DNA of 64,000 nucleotides from Bacillota bacterium (GTDB taxonomy: Bacteria; Bacillota; Clostridia; Lachnospirales; Cellulosilyticaceae). Each line of letters opens with the position of its first letter. The first letter of the stretch is position 1. The stretch spans positions 1-64,000 of the forward strand of contig JAEWMQ010000020.1 in assembly GCA_023393125.1 (NCBI GenBank), given 5' to 3'. The notes beneath the pieces were generated by a model. It had not been told where the DNA came from. It was given only the letters and a program-made list of their open reading frames with translations, and made no database searches. Shown here one piece after another: positions 53,535 to 62,672 of the stretch. The position numbers and the translations under genes were made by a program.

Positions 53535-54470
53535 TTATAAAATAGGTTGCTTTATTTTAGTTAAAATGGCTTTAAGGAGCTTTTCGGGCGTTTGCTGATT
53601 AAGCTTGGCTTCACTAGAAAGCACCAAACGATGCCCAAGTACAGGGATTACCATTGTTCGTATGTCATCTGGAATAACAAAATCTCTCCCCTTCATATAC
53701 GCTAATGCTTGCGCGCTACGGTTTAATGCTAATGTAGCCCTTGGACTAGCACCTAGACTAAGGGCGCTATTATTTCTGGTTTCTTCTATAATTCTTAATG
53801 TATAATCAATTAAATCCGGATGAACTTTTACTAACTGGACTTCACCAATCATAGCAATGACATCTGCCTCTTCTACAACATAATCCAATTGTTTCCAAGT
53901 ACTGTCACCTAAGAAAGATTGGACCATCTGCATTTCACTTTGCTTATCTGGGTAGCCTATAGAAAGCTTCATTAAAAAACGATCTAATTGTGCTTCTGGT
54001 AAACTATATGTTCCTAAATAATCTATTGGATTTTGCGTTGCAATAACCATAAATGGCTTAGGTAAAGGATAGGACTTACTATCTACAGTAACCTGTCTTT
54101 CCTCCATGGCTTCTAATAAGCTGGCTTGAGTTTTAGGTGAAGTACGATTAATCTCATCAGCTAAAATAATATGATTCATAATTTGACCTTTTACAAATTC
54201 AAATTGGCCGTTTTGCATATTATAAATCGTCATACCAGTAATATCACTGGGTAAGGTATCTGGTGTAAACTGAATTCTTGAAAAGCCCGAATGAATTGTA
54301 TGAGCCAGGGCATTAGCTAAGGTTGTCTTCCCAACCCCTGGTACATCTTCTAAGAGAATATGCCCCTCTGAAATAAGAGCTACTATTGTTAATTCTAATA
54401 CCTCTCTTTTTCCTATAATAACCTTTTCCATTTGCTCTATGATCTTCTGAATAAGATGTTGCTTTTCCAT
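53535..54470 (-). CDS. MoxR-family AAA+ ATPase
   Basis: About 311 residues. Walker A is LLEDVPGVGKTTLANALA, Walker B is HIILADEINRTSPKTQASLL, sensor 1 is VIATQNPIDYLGTYSLPEAQ and the arginine finger/sensor 2 is SLGASPRATLAL. MoxR proteins act as chaperones for the DUF58 and related proteins encoded with them. The ATG at 54470 has AGGGGAGACTTTA before it; an upstream frame to 54560 overlaps the divergent gene and is not favoured. Confidence 0.94.
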   Translation of the reverse strand: MEKQHLIQKIIEQMEKVIIGKREVLELTIVALISEGHILLEDVPGVGKTTLANALAHTIHSGFSRIQFTPDTLPSDITGMTIYNMQNGQFEFVKGQIMNHIILADEINRTSPKTQASLLEAMEERQVTVDSKSYPLPKPFMVIATQNPIDYLGTYSLPEAQLDRFLMKLSIGYPDKQSEMQMVQSFLGDSTWKQLDYVVEEADVIAMIGEVQLVKVHPDLIDYTLRIIEETRNNSALSLGASPRATLALNRSAQALAYMKGRDFVIPDDIRTMVIPVLGHRLVLSSEAKLNQQTPEKLLKAILTKIKQPIL

Positions 54471-54588
54471 TAAAGTCTCCCCTTTTATAAAATATAAGTT
54501 TGTACTCTTTTCATTTTTCTTCCTTCTTATTTCCTCTTGATTTTTCAGGATATATTTCATAGGGTATATGGCTTTACAGCCTATACAT

Positions 54589-54604
54589 ACAAGTGTATAC
54601 TTGT
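54589..54604. promoter_or_regulatory. Palindrome between moxR and the exporter genes
   Basis: ACAAGTGTATACTTGT: six-base arms around GTAT, in the 169-base divergent spacer. Possible operator for one or both sides. Confidence 0.4.
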
Positions 54605-54638
54605 TAATAATCTTGATATGCTAAAGAAAGGATTGTCT

Positions 54639-55421
54639 ATGCAAGAAATAGCTACTCATGAACAAATTTTAAACTTTGCTGTACATACTGGTGAGTTGAT
54701 GTTAAAAAGTGGTGCCGAAACCTATCGGGTGGAGGATACCATTACTCGTATCCTAGAAAAACATCATTTTTGCTCAGTGGATACCTTTGTTATCCCTACC
54801 GGTATTATGGTCACCATCGAATGTGAAACCTTTTCTTTATCTACCAAAGTTGTCCGCGTCAAAAATCGTGGCACGCGTCTTGACCGTATCGAACTCATTA
54901 ATCAGCTTTCTAGAGATTATGTGGCCGGAGAAGTTACTTTAAGCGAAGCTAAGGAACGGTTAAAAGCTATCTCAGAGTGTGAAGGTTATAAAAACCGTAC
55001 TATTATTTTATGGGTGGGTATTAGCTGCGCCTTCTTTTCTGTTATGTTTAAGGGCAATCTTTTAGACTTTTTTATTACTTTTTTAGTAGGTTTAGGAGTT
55101 GGGTATTTACAAAATCGTTTGACACGTAAGCACATTGTTACTTTCTTCGTCTTATTTATTTGTTCACTGTTTATTGGCTTTAGTGTCATGTTTTGCTACT
55201 TTCTGTTTAAAGATGCTATAAAAATAGAACCTATTATTATTGGATGTATTATGCCACTACTTCCCGGCGTTGCTTTTACAACTGCCGTTCGTGATGCCAT
55301 TGGAGATGAACTCATATCAGGTATTGCAAGAGCAGTAGAAGCACTTTTAGTAGCTGTAGCTTTAGCTGCTGGTATTGGTGTGTCCCTTAGTACTTCCTTT
55401 TGGTTAGGAGGCTTATTATGA
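54639..55421 (+). CDS. Threonine/serine exporter, large part (ThrE N-terminal type, DUF1212)
   Basis: About 260 residues. The soluble N-terminal domain has LMLKSGAETYRVEDTITRIL and VTIECETFSLSTKVVRVKNR. About five transmembrane helices follow (from 125), with PLLPGVAFTTAVRDAIGDEL as the conserved pore-like motif. The ATG at 54639 has AAAGGATTGTCT before it; a longer frame to 54537 runs through the divergent promoter. Its stop codon overlaps the next start (ATGA), so the pair is translated together and forms a split ThrE exporter. Confidence 0.9.
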   Translation: MQEIATHEQILNFAVHTGELMLKSGAETYRVEDTITRILEKHHFCSVDTFVIPTGIMVTIECETFSLSTKVVRVKNRGTRLDRIELINQLSRDYVAGEVTLSEAKERLKAISECEGYKNRTIILWVGISCAFFSVMFKGNLLDFFITFLVGLGVGYLQNRLTRKHIVTFFVLFICSLFIGFSVMFCYFLFKDAIKIEPIIIGCIMPLLPGVAFTTAVRDAIGDELISGIARAVEALLVAVALAAGIGVSLSTSFWLGGLL

Positions 55422-55843
55422 TTTTAAGTATTATAAGTGCCTTTATATCAACCATAGGTTTCTCTATTGTTTTTCATATTCAAAAGAAACATCTTTTTAT
55501 TTGCGGGTTAGTAGGTGCTCTAGGTTGGGCAATTTACTTGTTTTTAGTAGAACTAGGTGCTTCCTCAGTTCTTGCTTCTTTTGTAGCCGCCTTAATTGTC
55601 ACACAGGCTTCATACTTTTTATCTAAGCACCGTAAAACACCTATTACTGTTTATTTAATTGCTGGTATTATCCCCTTAGTTCCAGGGCTAGGACTTTATC
55701 GTACTATGTATGCTATCCTAGAATCTAATTATAATTTAGCTGTGGAATATGCTACTTTAACCTTTGAAATAGCAGGTGTGATTGCTGGTGCTATTGTCAT
55801 TATTTCTTTAGTACCTTTATTATGGAGAAAGCCTAGACGTTAA
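55418..55843 (+). CDS. Threonine/serine exporter, small part (ThrE C-terminal type, DUF3815)
   Basis: About 141 residues with four or five transmembrane helices. It contains IAGIIPLVPGLGLYRTMYAI, the counterpart of the PLLPG motif in the larger partner. GGAGGCTTATT precedes the ATG inside the end of the previous gene. The two genes together equal a full-length ThrE-type amino-acid exporter. Confidence 0.9.
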   Translation: MILSIISAFISTIGFSIVFHIQKKHLFICGLVGALGWAIYLFLVELGASSVLASFVAALIVTQASYFLSKHRKTPITVYLIAGIIPLVPGLGLYRTMYAILESNYNLAVEYATLTFEIAGVIAGAIVIISLVPLLWRKPRR

Positions 55844-55860
55844 ATCTAGGCTTTCTTTTA
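55828..55860 (+). terminator. Intrinsic terminator of the exporter operon
   Basis: AAAGCCTAGA pairs with TCTAGGCTTT and CTTTTATTTATTT follows; the stem overlaps the stop codon of the small exporter gene. Confidence 0.85.
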
Positions 55861-55861
55861 T

Positions 55862-56737
55862 TTATTTCTCTTTCCTTTGTGCGCCTTTAAAGAAAATGCC
55901 TATGGTTCCTGGTCCAGCATGACTACCTATTGTTGCTCCAATATAATTCATTTTTATCTCTTTCACACCGCATTCTTCTAAAATCATGTCCCTTACTTCT
56001 TCTGCTTCTTCTAAACAGCTAGCATGACTAATGCAAACTACTGTATGCTCTGGATCTACTATATCTTCCTTAACCTTTTCTACTAAGGTCTTTAAAGACT
56101 TCTTTCTACCTTTTGTTTTTTCCATAGGAATAAGTCGCCCTTCATTATTAATATGCATAATGGGCTTAATTTGAAGTAGGCTTCCAAAAGTAGCTGCCGT
56201 CTTAGAAAGTCGTCCACCTCTAAATAAATGATTTAAATCCATTACAGTAAACCAATGAATGATTTGTAATTTGTTAGACTCTAGCCACTCCACTAATTCC
56301 TTTAAATTTACACCTGATTTAATTTGTTCTACTGCATAATGAACTAAAAGACCTTGCCCCATAGAAGCGCATTTACTATCTACCACAGCAATCTCTGCTT
56401 CTGGGTATTCCTCTTTCACTTCTTCTAATGCCATGAGCGCACTATTGACACAACCACTTAAAGCAGAAGAAAAACCAATATAAATAACTGGTTCATTATT
56501 TTTAGCACATTCTCGAAAAACCTCAGTAAATTGATAAGTATTAACTTGCGCTGTTTGAGGCATAGCACCATTTAAAATAGCCTCATAAAAACTATCATAT
56601 TGCATGGTCTCTGCTAAGTCATCTTCCTTTTCTTCACCATTCATAATGATCGTTAATGGGAGCACTTGAATGTCATGAGCCTTAATAAATTCAAAAGATA
56701 AATCACAACAGGAATCGGTTACTATTTTTATTTTCAT
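55862..56737 (-). CDS. DegV-family fatty-acid-binding protein
   Basis: About 291 residues. Conserved features are KIVTDSCCDLSFEF at the start, IGFSSALSGCVNSAL (the fatty-acid carboxylate-binding Ser region) and HLFRGGRLSKTAATFGSLLQ. In related bacteria DegV/FakB proteins present fatty acids to the FakA kinase. The ATG at 56737 has AAGGAGGATATA before it; six codons of upstream frame are not needed. Stands alone. Confidence 0.93.
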   Translation of the reverse strand: MKIKIVTDSCCDLSFEFIKAHDIQVLPLTIIMNGEEKEDDLAETMQYDSFYEAILNGAMPQTAQVNTYQFTEVFRECAKNNEPVIYIGFSSALSGCVNSALMALEEVKEEYPEAEIAVVDSKCASMGQGLLVHYAVEQIKSGVNLKELVEWLESNKLQIIHWFTVMDLNHLFRGGRLSKTAATFGSLLQIKPIMHINNEGRLIPMEKTKGRKKSLKTLVEKVKEDIVDPEHTVVCISHASCLEEAEEVRDMILEECGVKEIKMNYIGATIGSHAGPGTIGIFFKGAQRKEK

Positions 56738-56867
56738 TATATCCTCCTTAAACAACCATTAATTGGTACTTGTTTATATCATTATTTTAACATTAAATAA
56801 CTTGATTGTATATTCAAACTAATACTTGTATTTAAAACGTATTAATTGATTAAACAAAAAAGAGCAT

Positions 56868-56911
56868 GGCTTTACAATTTTGTTTTAATTGTAAAGCCAT
56901 ACCCTTCTTTT
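56868..56911. terminator. Intrinsic terminator between the class B PBP gene and degV
   Basis: ATGGCTTTACAATT pairs with AATTGTAAAGCCAT around a seven-base loop; on the minus strand a CTCTTTTTTG run follows. Confidence 0.85.
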
Positions 56912-56920
56912 CTATCAACA

Positions 56921-59900
56921 TTACTCTACCAACGCACTATTCGATGTATTTTGTATTTCTCCTGCATATAAATCAAAGTAAATCTCAAAAATATCCCTAG
57001 CTAGCTGTGTATTTAAACTTCCTAAACCATCTGCTTCATACATAGTTGTAACAACTGCAATCTGTGGGTTATCATAAGGTGCAAAACCAACAAACCAACT
57101 GTCTTCATATTTGCCTCCTTCTGCAGTTCCTGTTTTCCCAGCTACATCAATCGGAAAATCTCTAAACTCGGACCTAGAACTACCTTCATTTCCTTTAGTT
57201 ACTTCCAGCATTCCTTCGTAAACGCTCTTTAAAGTTGATTCTTTAATATCCAAGGTGTTAAAATGCTTGCTAGGTATATCCACATAGCTTCCACTATCTT
57301 TATGATCATAAATGCCATTCACTATTTTTAAATCGTAAACTTCCTTTCCATTAGCAAGGCCAGCTATATAGCGCGCCATTTGTACAGGTGTAAATGCATT
57401 TTTGCCTTGCCCAATAGCTGTTCGTATATTAATGGCCATTGTCCATTCCATATCTATATCTTTAAAAAAGTCATCTAAGTAAACATTGATGATGCGTGTA
57501 AAAATTTGATTACTCAAATGTGCCAATTCATCAAACTGATTTGCTTTAATAGCTGACATGCGACCTTCTATTTCCAAAGCAACTTCTTTCATTTCTTCAT
57601 GCTCACTATAACGTCTATATAATGTTTCATAAGCGTTGTAATACGCTTCTTTTATAACATCAGTATTTATTTCCCCTAACATTTTATTAAGCGTTTTACG
57701 CGTACCTAATTGAATACTATTTAAAAGGGTGTTTCTAATGGCTATTTTACTTCTAATCTTGAGACTTATCTGAGTATCTCCTGCTAATACTTCATCCACA
57801 ATACTATTGGTAATACCCTCTAAGTCTTCTTCTAATACTTCTTTAAAATCATCTACCATTTTACTATATAATCGTTCTAACTCACTGCCAAGTACAATGC
57901 TCAGTTCATCATCAAGTGCTTTTTTTATCTCATTGGCACTGAGATAATCTATTCTTTTATCTAACTGCTTTTCTACTGAATTCCCTATAGGATAGAAGCC
58001 TGTGTGTACATATTCTGCTATTTCATCTAATAATTGCTCCTCTTTATCTTTACTCATACTTATTAAGTTCTTTAAAGCACTTTTTACCCTATTATATACT
58101 TCACTTCTATGGTCTGAAACATTCGGCATCGTCTCTTCTAATTCAATCCCTGTTTTTTGATGTAAACCAAACATCTCTACATACTTTGTTAAAGTCTCAA
58201 TAGCACCATAAGGCGCACCGTACTTAAGGCCTAAGCGGTAAGGTATATCATAAAAATAGTAATTGCATGAAACTTCTAATGCTCTTTTCAGATCTACATT
58301 ACCATGCCCATACCCATTGTTAGTAAAGTGCCAACATCTTGGATAAGGCTTACCTGCTTTAGTATAAAAGCCGGTATCATTCATTACAGTGTCTTCTGTA
58401 ATAACACCTTCTTCTATTCCTGCTACAGCTACAAGCATTTTAAAGGTGGATCCTGGTGCTCTTGCTGTTTTAAGTGCTCTATTAATTTCAAGGTTTCGTG
58501 CATCAACACCATCATATAATTTGGAATATACCTCATTAAAATTTTGTGTGAAATCATTACTGTCAAAAGAAGGATAACCTACTAAAGCTAATGTTTCCCC
58601 TGTGTTTATATCCACTACAACAGCTGAGCCGCTAAATGGCATAATATTAGTTTGATCTGGCTTTAAATCTCCGCTTTCGAATTCTTCAATAAGAAGTGTC
58701 TCTAACGAACCATATTGCCCCTTTTTGATATTTTCAACTTGAGTAGCACTTAATTTTAAACTTCCTTGTTCTGATAAAGCTAGCAGAAGTTCTTGATTGG
58801 TAATAAGTACTTGCTCATCATGCAGCATATTATAAAAGTGCTGTTTTATATCAAGGCTTTCTCCCTCTTCTAATGCTACTAATGCTTCTTGGTAAGATGT
58901 ATTGATTTTTTCATAAAGTTGTCTTTGCATACTATCTTCACTAGCTAACTTCATTTGTTTAAAGTCTAATTGATTATTAGTTGCCATAGACACTAATACT
59001 TCTCTTCCTGTTAATGGGATGACATTTCTTCCTCCTCCTTTTAAACGTTTTACAATGGCCTCACTTAGCCTTTTTTCTACTGCTTCAAAAACAGCTTCTT
59101 GTAAGTTTGCATCTAAAGTTAAGTAAATATCATTTCCATTAATAGCTTCTTTAGTTTCTTTAGTAAAAATGGTTCTCCCTACATTATCTACTTCAATAAC
59201 CTGGTAGCCTTTTTCTCCTTTTAACTCAGACTCCATGGTCCCTTCAATACCAACTTGTCCAACAATATCATCTTCATCATAGCCTTGTTCCTTAAGTGTT
59301 TCATATTGACTGGCTGTAATATGTCTTGTATACCCTACAATGTTACCAAATGCTCTTCCGCCATTATAATAACGCTGAGGCTCTATCGCCACGGTAATAC
59401 CTGGAAATTCAGACTGATTTTCCTCTATAGTTGATACTGTTTGCATAGATAAATCTTCACAAATAGTTACGTTTTTATATTTCTGATAAGTTGTTTGACG
59501 CAGTTGAAGGCGTACACTTATAATTTTTCTTGCATCTTCATCACTTATAGTTTCCTCTAAGTCAAATACTTCCTCTCCTCTTAAATAAGCCATTAATTGC
59601 TCAGGCGAATAAGTGTAAAGTTCCTCTTTATGCTCTTGATTATTATAAGGAACATAATTCGTGATAAAACGCCTTACTGCTTGAGTATCTTCGGTAAATG
59701 TAAAAGGCACTCCCTTTGAGATTGGTAAAACATCTATATAGGTCTCTTCATTCTTCTCTAACAAATCAATGGTTTTAATAAGAATTTCATTTTGCACTTT
59801 TTTATTACTGGGTATTACTTGAGGATCTATTTTAAGTACATATTTAGATTTATTAACTACTAATGGTTTCCCATATCTATCATAAATATTTCCTCTTAAA

Positions 59901-60079
59901 GCTGATATATCCACTGTTCTTTGGACACTAGCTGTTATGTTATCCTTATGTGTTGTATTCTCAATAATCTGTAATTTATAAAACCGAACGATAACTATTA
60001 TAAATAGTGTACTAATCCCGATTCCCATTAATATTAATTTATCTGATAATAATTTATGAATTTTATTACTCTGTCTCAT
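56921..60079 (-). CDS. Class B penicillin-binding protein (PBP2/MrdA-type), unusually long
   Basis: 1052 residues, against roughly 600-700 for typical PBP2. One transmembrane anchor (about 12-30) is followed by a dimerisation domain with RGNIYDRYGKPLVVNKSKYV. The transpeptidase has PGSTFKMLVAV (Ser about 543), SCNYYF (about 602) and KTGTAEGG (about 980). The roughly 370 residues between the second and third motifs include a charged helical insertion (about 650-880), and another helical insertion lies ahead of the first motif (about 345-480). It crosslinks peptidoglycan during elongation. Its promoter carries two BlaI-type boxes, pointing to control by the BlaR1/BlaI pair next door. The ribosome site is weak. 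Confidence 0.93.
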   Translation of the reverse strand: MRQSNKIHKLLSDKLILMGIGISTLFIIVIVRFYKLQIIENTTHKDNITASVQRTVDISALRGNIYDRYGKPLVVNKSKYVLKIDPQVIPSNKKVQNEILIKTIDLLEKNEETYIDVLPISKGVPFTFTEDTQAVRRFITNYVPYNNQEHKEELYTYSPEQLMAYLRGEEVFDLEETISDEDARKIISVRLQLRQTTYQKYKNVTICEDLSMQTVSTIEENQSEFPGITVAIEPQRYYNGGRAFGNIVGYTRHITASQYETLKEQGYDEDDIVGQVGIEGTMESELKGEKGYQVIEVDNVGRTIFTKETKEAINGNDIYLTLDANLQEAVFEAVEKRLSEAIVKRLKGGGRNVIPLTGREVLVSMATNNQLDFKQMKLASEDSMQRQLYEKINTSYQEALVALEEGESLDIKQHFYNMLHDEQVLITNQELLLALSEQGSLKLSATQVENIKKGQYGSLETLLIEEFESGDLKPDQTNIMPFSGSAVVVDINTGETLALVGYPSFDSNDFTQNFNEVYSKLYDGVDARNLEINRALKTARAPGSTFKMLVAVAGIEEGVITEDTVMNDTGFYTKAGKPYPRCWHFTNNGYGHGNVDLKRALEVSCNYYFYDIPYRLGLKYGAPYGAIETLTKYVEMFGLHQKTGIELEETMPNVSDHRSEVYNRVKSALKNLISMSKDKEEQLLDEIAEYVHTGFYPIGNSVEKQLDKRIDYLSANEIKKALDDELSIVLGSELERLYSKMVDDFKEVLEEDLEGITNSIVDEVLAGDTQISLKIRSKIAIRNTLLNSIQLGTRKTLNKMLGEINTDVIKEAYYNAYETLYRRYSEHEEMKEVALEIEGRMSAIKANQFDELAHLSNQIFTRIINVYLDDFFKDIDMEWTMAINIRTAIGQGKNAFTPVQMARYIAGLANGKEVYDLKIVNGIYDHKDSGSYVDIPSKHFNTLDIKESTLKSVYEGMLEVTKGNEGSSRSEFRDFPIDVAGKTGTAEGGKYEDSWFVGFAPYDNPQIAVVTTMYEADGLGSLNTQLARDIFEIYFDLYAGEIQNTSNSALVE

Positions 60080-60199
60080 TTCATGTAGTCACTATTATTT
60101 AAGAGACCATTCCTCCCTCCTTGTTTAATACATTCTTCAATATTCCTTTATTTCACCTTCTAACATTTCTTCTTTTAAGATTAGTTATCGTTTTAAATA

Positions 60200-60248
60200 T
60201 TACACGTGTAATCAATATAATCTTACATACGTAATATTTAAAGGTCAA
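60200..60248 (-). promoter_or_regulatory. Promoter of the class B PBP gene with two BlaI-type operators
   Basis: Minus strand: TTGACC (60243-60248), 16 bases, TAAGAT (60221-60226). Box 1 (60224-60235, TTACGTATGTAA) covers the spacer and -10. Box 2 (60200-60213, ATTACACGTGTAAT) lies near the start of transcription. Both match the TACANNTGTA core known for BlaI/MecI, with the flanking AAATATTAC of the Bacillus consensus. Confidence 0.8.
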
Positions 60249-60338
60249 GTCTTTTTTCATACAAAAAAAGCAAGTACCTCTATGTGTACTTGCCGATTTC
60301 TTTTTATATAAAACATATTTTCTTATGCTACTCATAGG

Positions 60339-62138
60339 CTAATAGATTTCTTTAGCTTTTAAAATATCTAATGTAATTTTAGCAGCTAGACTACCACTGG
60401 CATTATTTTCATCCTTAATATGGGTTGCAAAAATAAAAGTTTTTCCTTCTTTTTCTACATAACCAATAAACCATCCACTTACCTGCTTGTTATTTATAAT
60501 CCCAGTCCCCGTTTTCCCTGATAGAACAGCATCTTCTTTTTCAGCTAATTTTAAAGCTTTTTTAACCATTTCTATATACTGAGGTTTAAATGCCATCTGT
60601 TCTAGGTAAAAATCTTTTAATAATTGTACTTGTTCCACTGGAGATATACGCAAAGTGGACTCCAACCAGTACTCAGATACTCCTCCAGTAAGATTACTAT
60701 TACCATAATGGATTTGATCAAAATAAGTTTGTAATCTCTTATAACCTACAGCCTGGTCTAGCTTTTGAAAGTACCAGCTTACAGAATTTTTCATAGCGGA
60801 CTCAAGATCTTGATCCTTATTCCACGAATCATACGGATATACAGTGCCATCCCACTTTTGGCTAGACTCTTCCTCCGATATGACCTCTGCTTCTAATCCT
60901 ATTAGCGCACTATAAATTTTATAAGTTGAATTAGGAGATACTCTACTAACACTCTGCTCCTTATTATAAATATGGTAATACTCTGATTGTAGGTCATATA
61001 AAACAAAGCATCCGTTCATTCCTTCAAAATAAGAACTTAAATCCTCATACATGACTTTATTACTCTGAAAACTATATTGATTATTATCATATGCCATAAC
61101 AGAAATAACAGACATTTGGCTTAAAGCCAAAATACCTACTATAGTAAAGATTATTATACTCTTTACTTTTAATTGCCTTGTCTCTTTTTTAAACATAGCA
61201 ATTTTTTCAATACGCTCCTTAATTTGCTTTTTGGAACCACCAATACTAGTGACCATCTTTAAATACTGAGACTCCACTAATTTTTCTGCACAGCTTATAA
61301 TAGCTTTGCCATAAGCAAGGTATTGATCTGCATGTAGTCTTTTTAAAACAGAATTATCACAAGCAATTTCTCTATCTACCCTCACTGCTTTAAAAGCCCA
61401 ATAAACAAAAGGATTAAACCAGTAAATAACTTGGAGTGCACACAATAAATAGTTAATCCAAATATCTTTATTTTTATAATGACTTAATTCGTGTAAAAAA
61501 ATAAAGCGCATTTCCTCTACAGAAAATTGATCCATCATAATGTCTGGTAATAAAATATACGTTTTATTAAGGCCAAATGCCATAGGTGAGTGAACTAAAT
61601 GAGATTTGCCTAAGTTCACTTTTTTTATTATATGAAGTTCTTTCTTACAACTCTCAAATAAATCTATAATTGCCTGATCCTCTATGATGATGGTGGACTT
61701 CTTGATCTTCTTTAAATTGCTACTCCATATTAGAAATAACAAACCGTAAATAGCAACGCCCATGGGCCATATTTTTAAGAATATTGTATTGACATATCCC
61801 ATAAATGGACTTCTATTTACTGATAGAGAAAAGTCATGCATCCAATTCTCTCTATCTGGTAATTGTTCTACTACAGAATTCACTATTGAATTATCGATGT
61901 TTCCCTGAGATTGCTCATAGATATAGTGAAATAGCTCATCTCTTATTTGAGTAAAATCAAATATCCTTTGTGGCAATAAAGGAATAATGAGTATAACAAA
62001 AAGAAAAAACCATATACCATATTGCCACTTTGCTGATATATGATTTTTAAACATTTTCCTAAATATAAAAATCACAATAATAAGAATAGAAGAAATGAAT
62101 GAACCAATCAATACGTGCATTGAAAATAAGTTCGTCAT
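60339..62138 (-). CDS. blaR1: BlaR1-type beta-lactam sensor/transducer (M56 peptidase plus penicillin-binding domain)
   Basis: 599 residues. The N-terminal membrane part (four or so helices, up to about 340) contains the M56 zinc protease with FIFLHELSHYKNKD (about 210-223) and the downstream Glu in VDREIACDN. A last helix (about 325-345) leads to the extracytoplasmic penicillin-sensor domain with NSTYKIYSAL (acylated Ser about 402), SVSWYFQ and KTGTGIINNK (about 540). Acylation by a beta-lactam activates the protease, which relieves BlaI repression. It is four bases after blaI, whose end supplies the ribosome site. Confidence 0.94.
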   Translation of the reverse strand: MTNLFSMHVLIGSFISSILIIVIFIFRKMFKNHISAKWQYGIWFFLFVILIIPLLPQRIFDFTQIRDELFHYIYEQSQGNIDNSIVNSVVEQLPDRENWMHDFSLSVNRSPFMGYVNTIFLKIWPMGVAIYGLLFLIWSSNLKKIKKSTIIIEDQAIIDLFESCKKELHIIKKVNLGKSHLVHSPMAFGLNKTYILLPDIMMDQFSVEEMRFIFLHELSHYKNKDIWINYLLCALQVIYWFNPFVYWAFKAVRVDREIACDNSVLKRLHADQYLAYGKAIISCAEKLVESQYLKMVTSIGGSKKQIKERIEKIAMFKKETRQLKVKSIIIFTIVGILALSQMSVISVMAYDNNQYSFQSNKVMYEDLSSYFEGMNGCFVLYDLQSEYYHIYNKEQSVSRVSPNSTYKIYSALIGLEAEVISEEESSQKWDGTVYPYDSWNKDQDLESAMKNSVSWYFQKLDQAVGYKRLQTYFDQIHYGNSNLTGGVSEYWLESTLRISPVEQVQLLKDFYLEQMAFKPQYIEMVKKALKLAEKEDAVLSGKTGTGIINNKQVSGWFIGYVEKEGKTFIFATHIKDENNASGSLAAKITLDILKAKEIY

Positions 62139-62142
62139 CTCA

Positions 62143-62529
62143 TTACTCTCCTTTTTCTAATCTATCCTCTAATATTTTTTTTAGCTGCGTTATATCTTCT
62201 TTGGTTAATTTATTTTTATCTAAAAAATTGACTACCATTGAGTTAATTGTTCCATTATAAAAACGCTTTAAAAATGTCTCACTTTCTTTTTCTAGATAGT
62301 CTTCCTCTTTCACTAAGGGAGTATAGACAAATACTCTACTATCTTTCTCATAAGCTAGTGCACCTTTTTTGACCAATCTTCCAAGCAGAGATTGAATCGT
62401 TTTAGGAGTCCATGTACTTGTTTTTGTAAGTTCCATTACAACATTAGTGGTACTAATCGGTGCCTTTGCCCATATGATTTTCATCACTTCATATTCAGCT
62501 TCTGAAATAGTTGGTAACTTATTCATAGA
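62143..62529 (-). CDS. blaI: BlaI/MecI-family repressor
   Basis: About 128 residues. The winged HTH is ISEAEYEVMKIIWAKAPIST with TWTPKTIQSLLGRLVKKGAL, followed by FVYTPLVKEEDYLEKESETF. The C-terminal helices dimerise (SMVVNFLDKNKLTKEDITQL, then KKILEDRL). GGGAGGATTCT precedes the ATG at 62529. Upstream the spacer has only a partial match to its own box. It probably represses the class B PBP gene through 60200-60235. Confidence 0.94.
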   Translation of the reverse strand, partial: SMNKLPTISEAEYEVMKIIWAKAPISTTNVVMELTKTSTWTPKTIQSLLGRLVKKGALAYEKDSRVFVYTPLVKEEDYLEKESETFLKRFYNGTINSMVVNFLDKNKLTKEDITQLKKILEDRLEKGE

Positions 62530-62627
62530 ATCCTCCCAAATCATAATTTATGTACCTATTGTATCATATAATTGTTATCTAAAAAACATCAGTTAGCCTA
62601 CTGCCAGCATTTCACTAGAAATAGAAA

Positions 62628-62666
62628 TTAAATGAACGGCTTGCACATACGTACAAAGCCGTTCGT
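62628..62666. terminator. Bidirectional intrinsic terminator
   Basis: GAACGGCTTTG pairs with CAAGCCGTTC around a short loop, and TTTTTAATTAATT or its counterpart follows; it closes the gene at 62673. Confidence 0.85.
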
Positions 62667-62672
62667 TTTTAA

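Noticed and set aside
60153..60335. 60-residue open frame between blaR1 and the class B PBP.
   Set aside because: It spans the BlaI boxes and promoter and has no homology or ribosome site; it is a by-product of the regulatory DNA.
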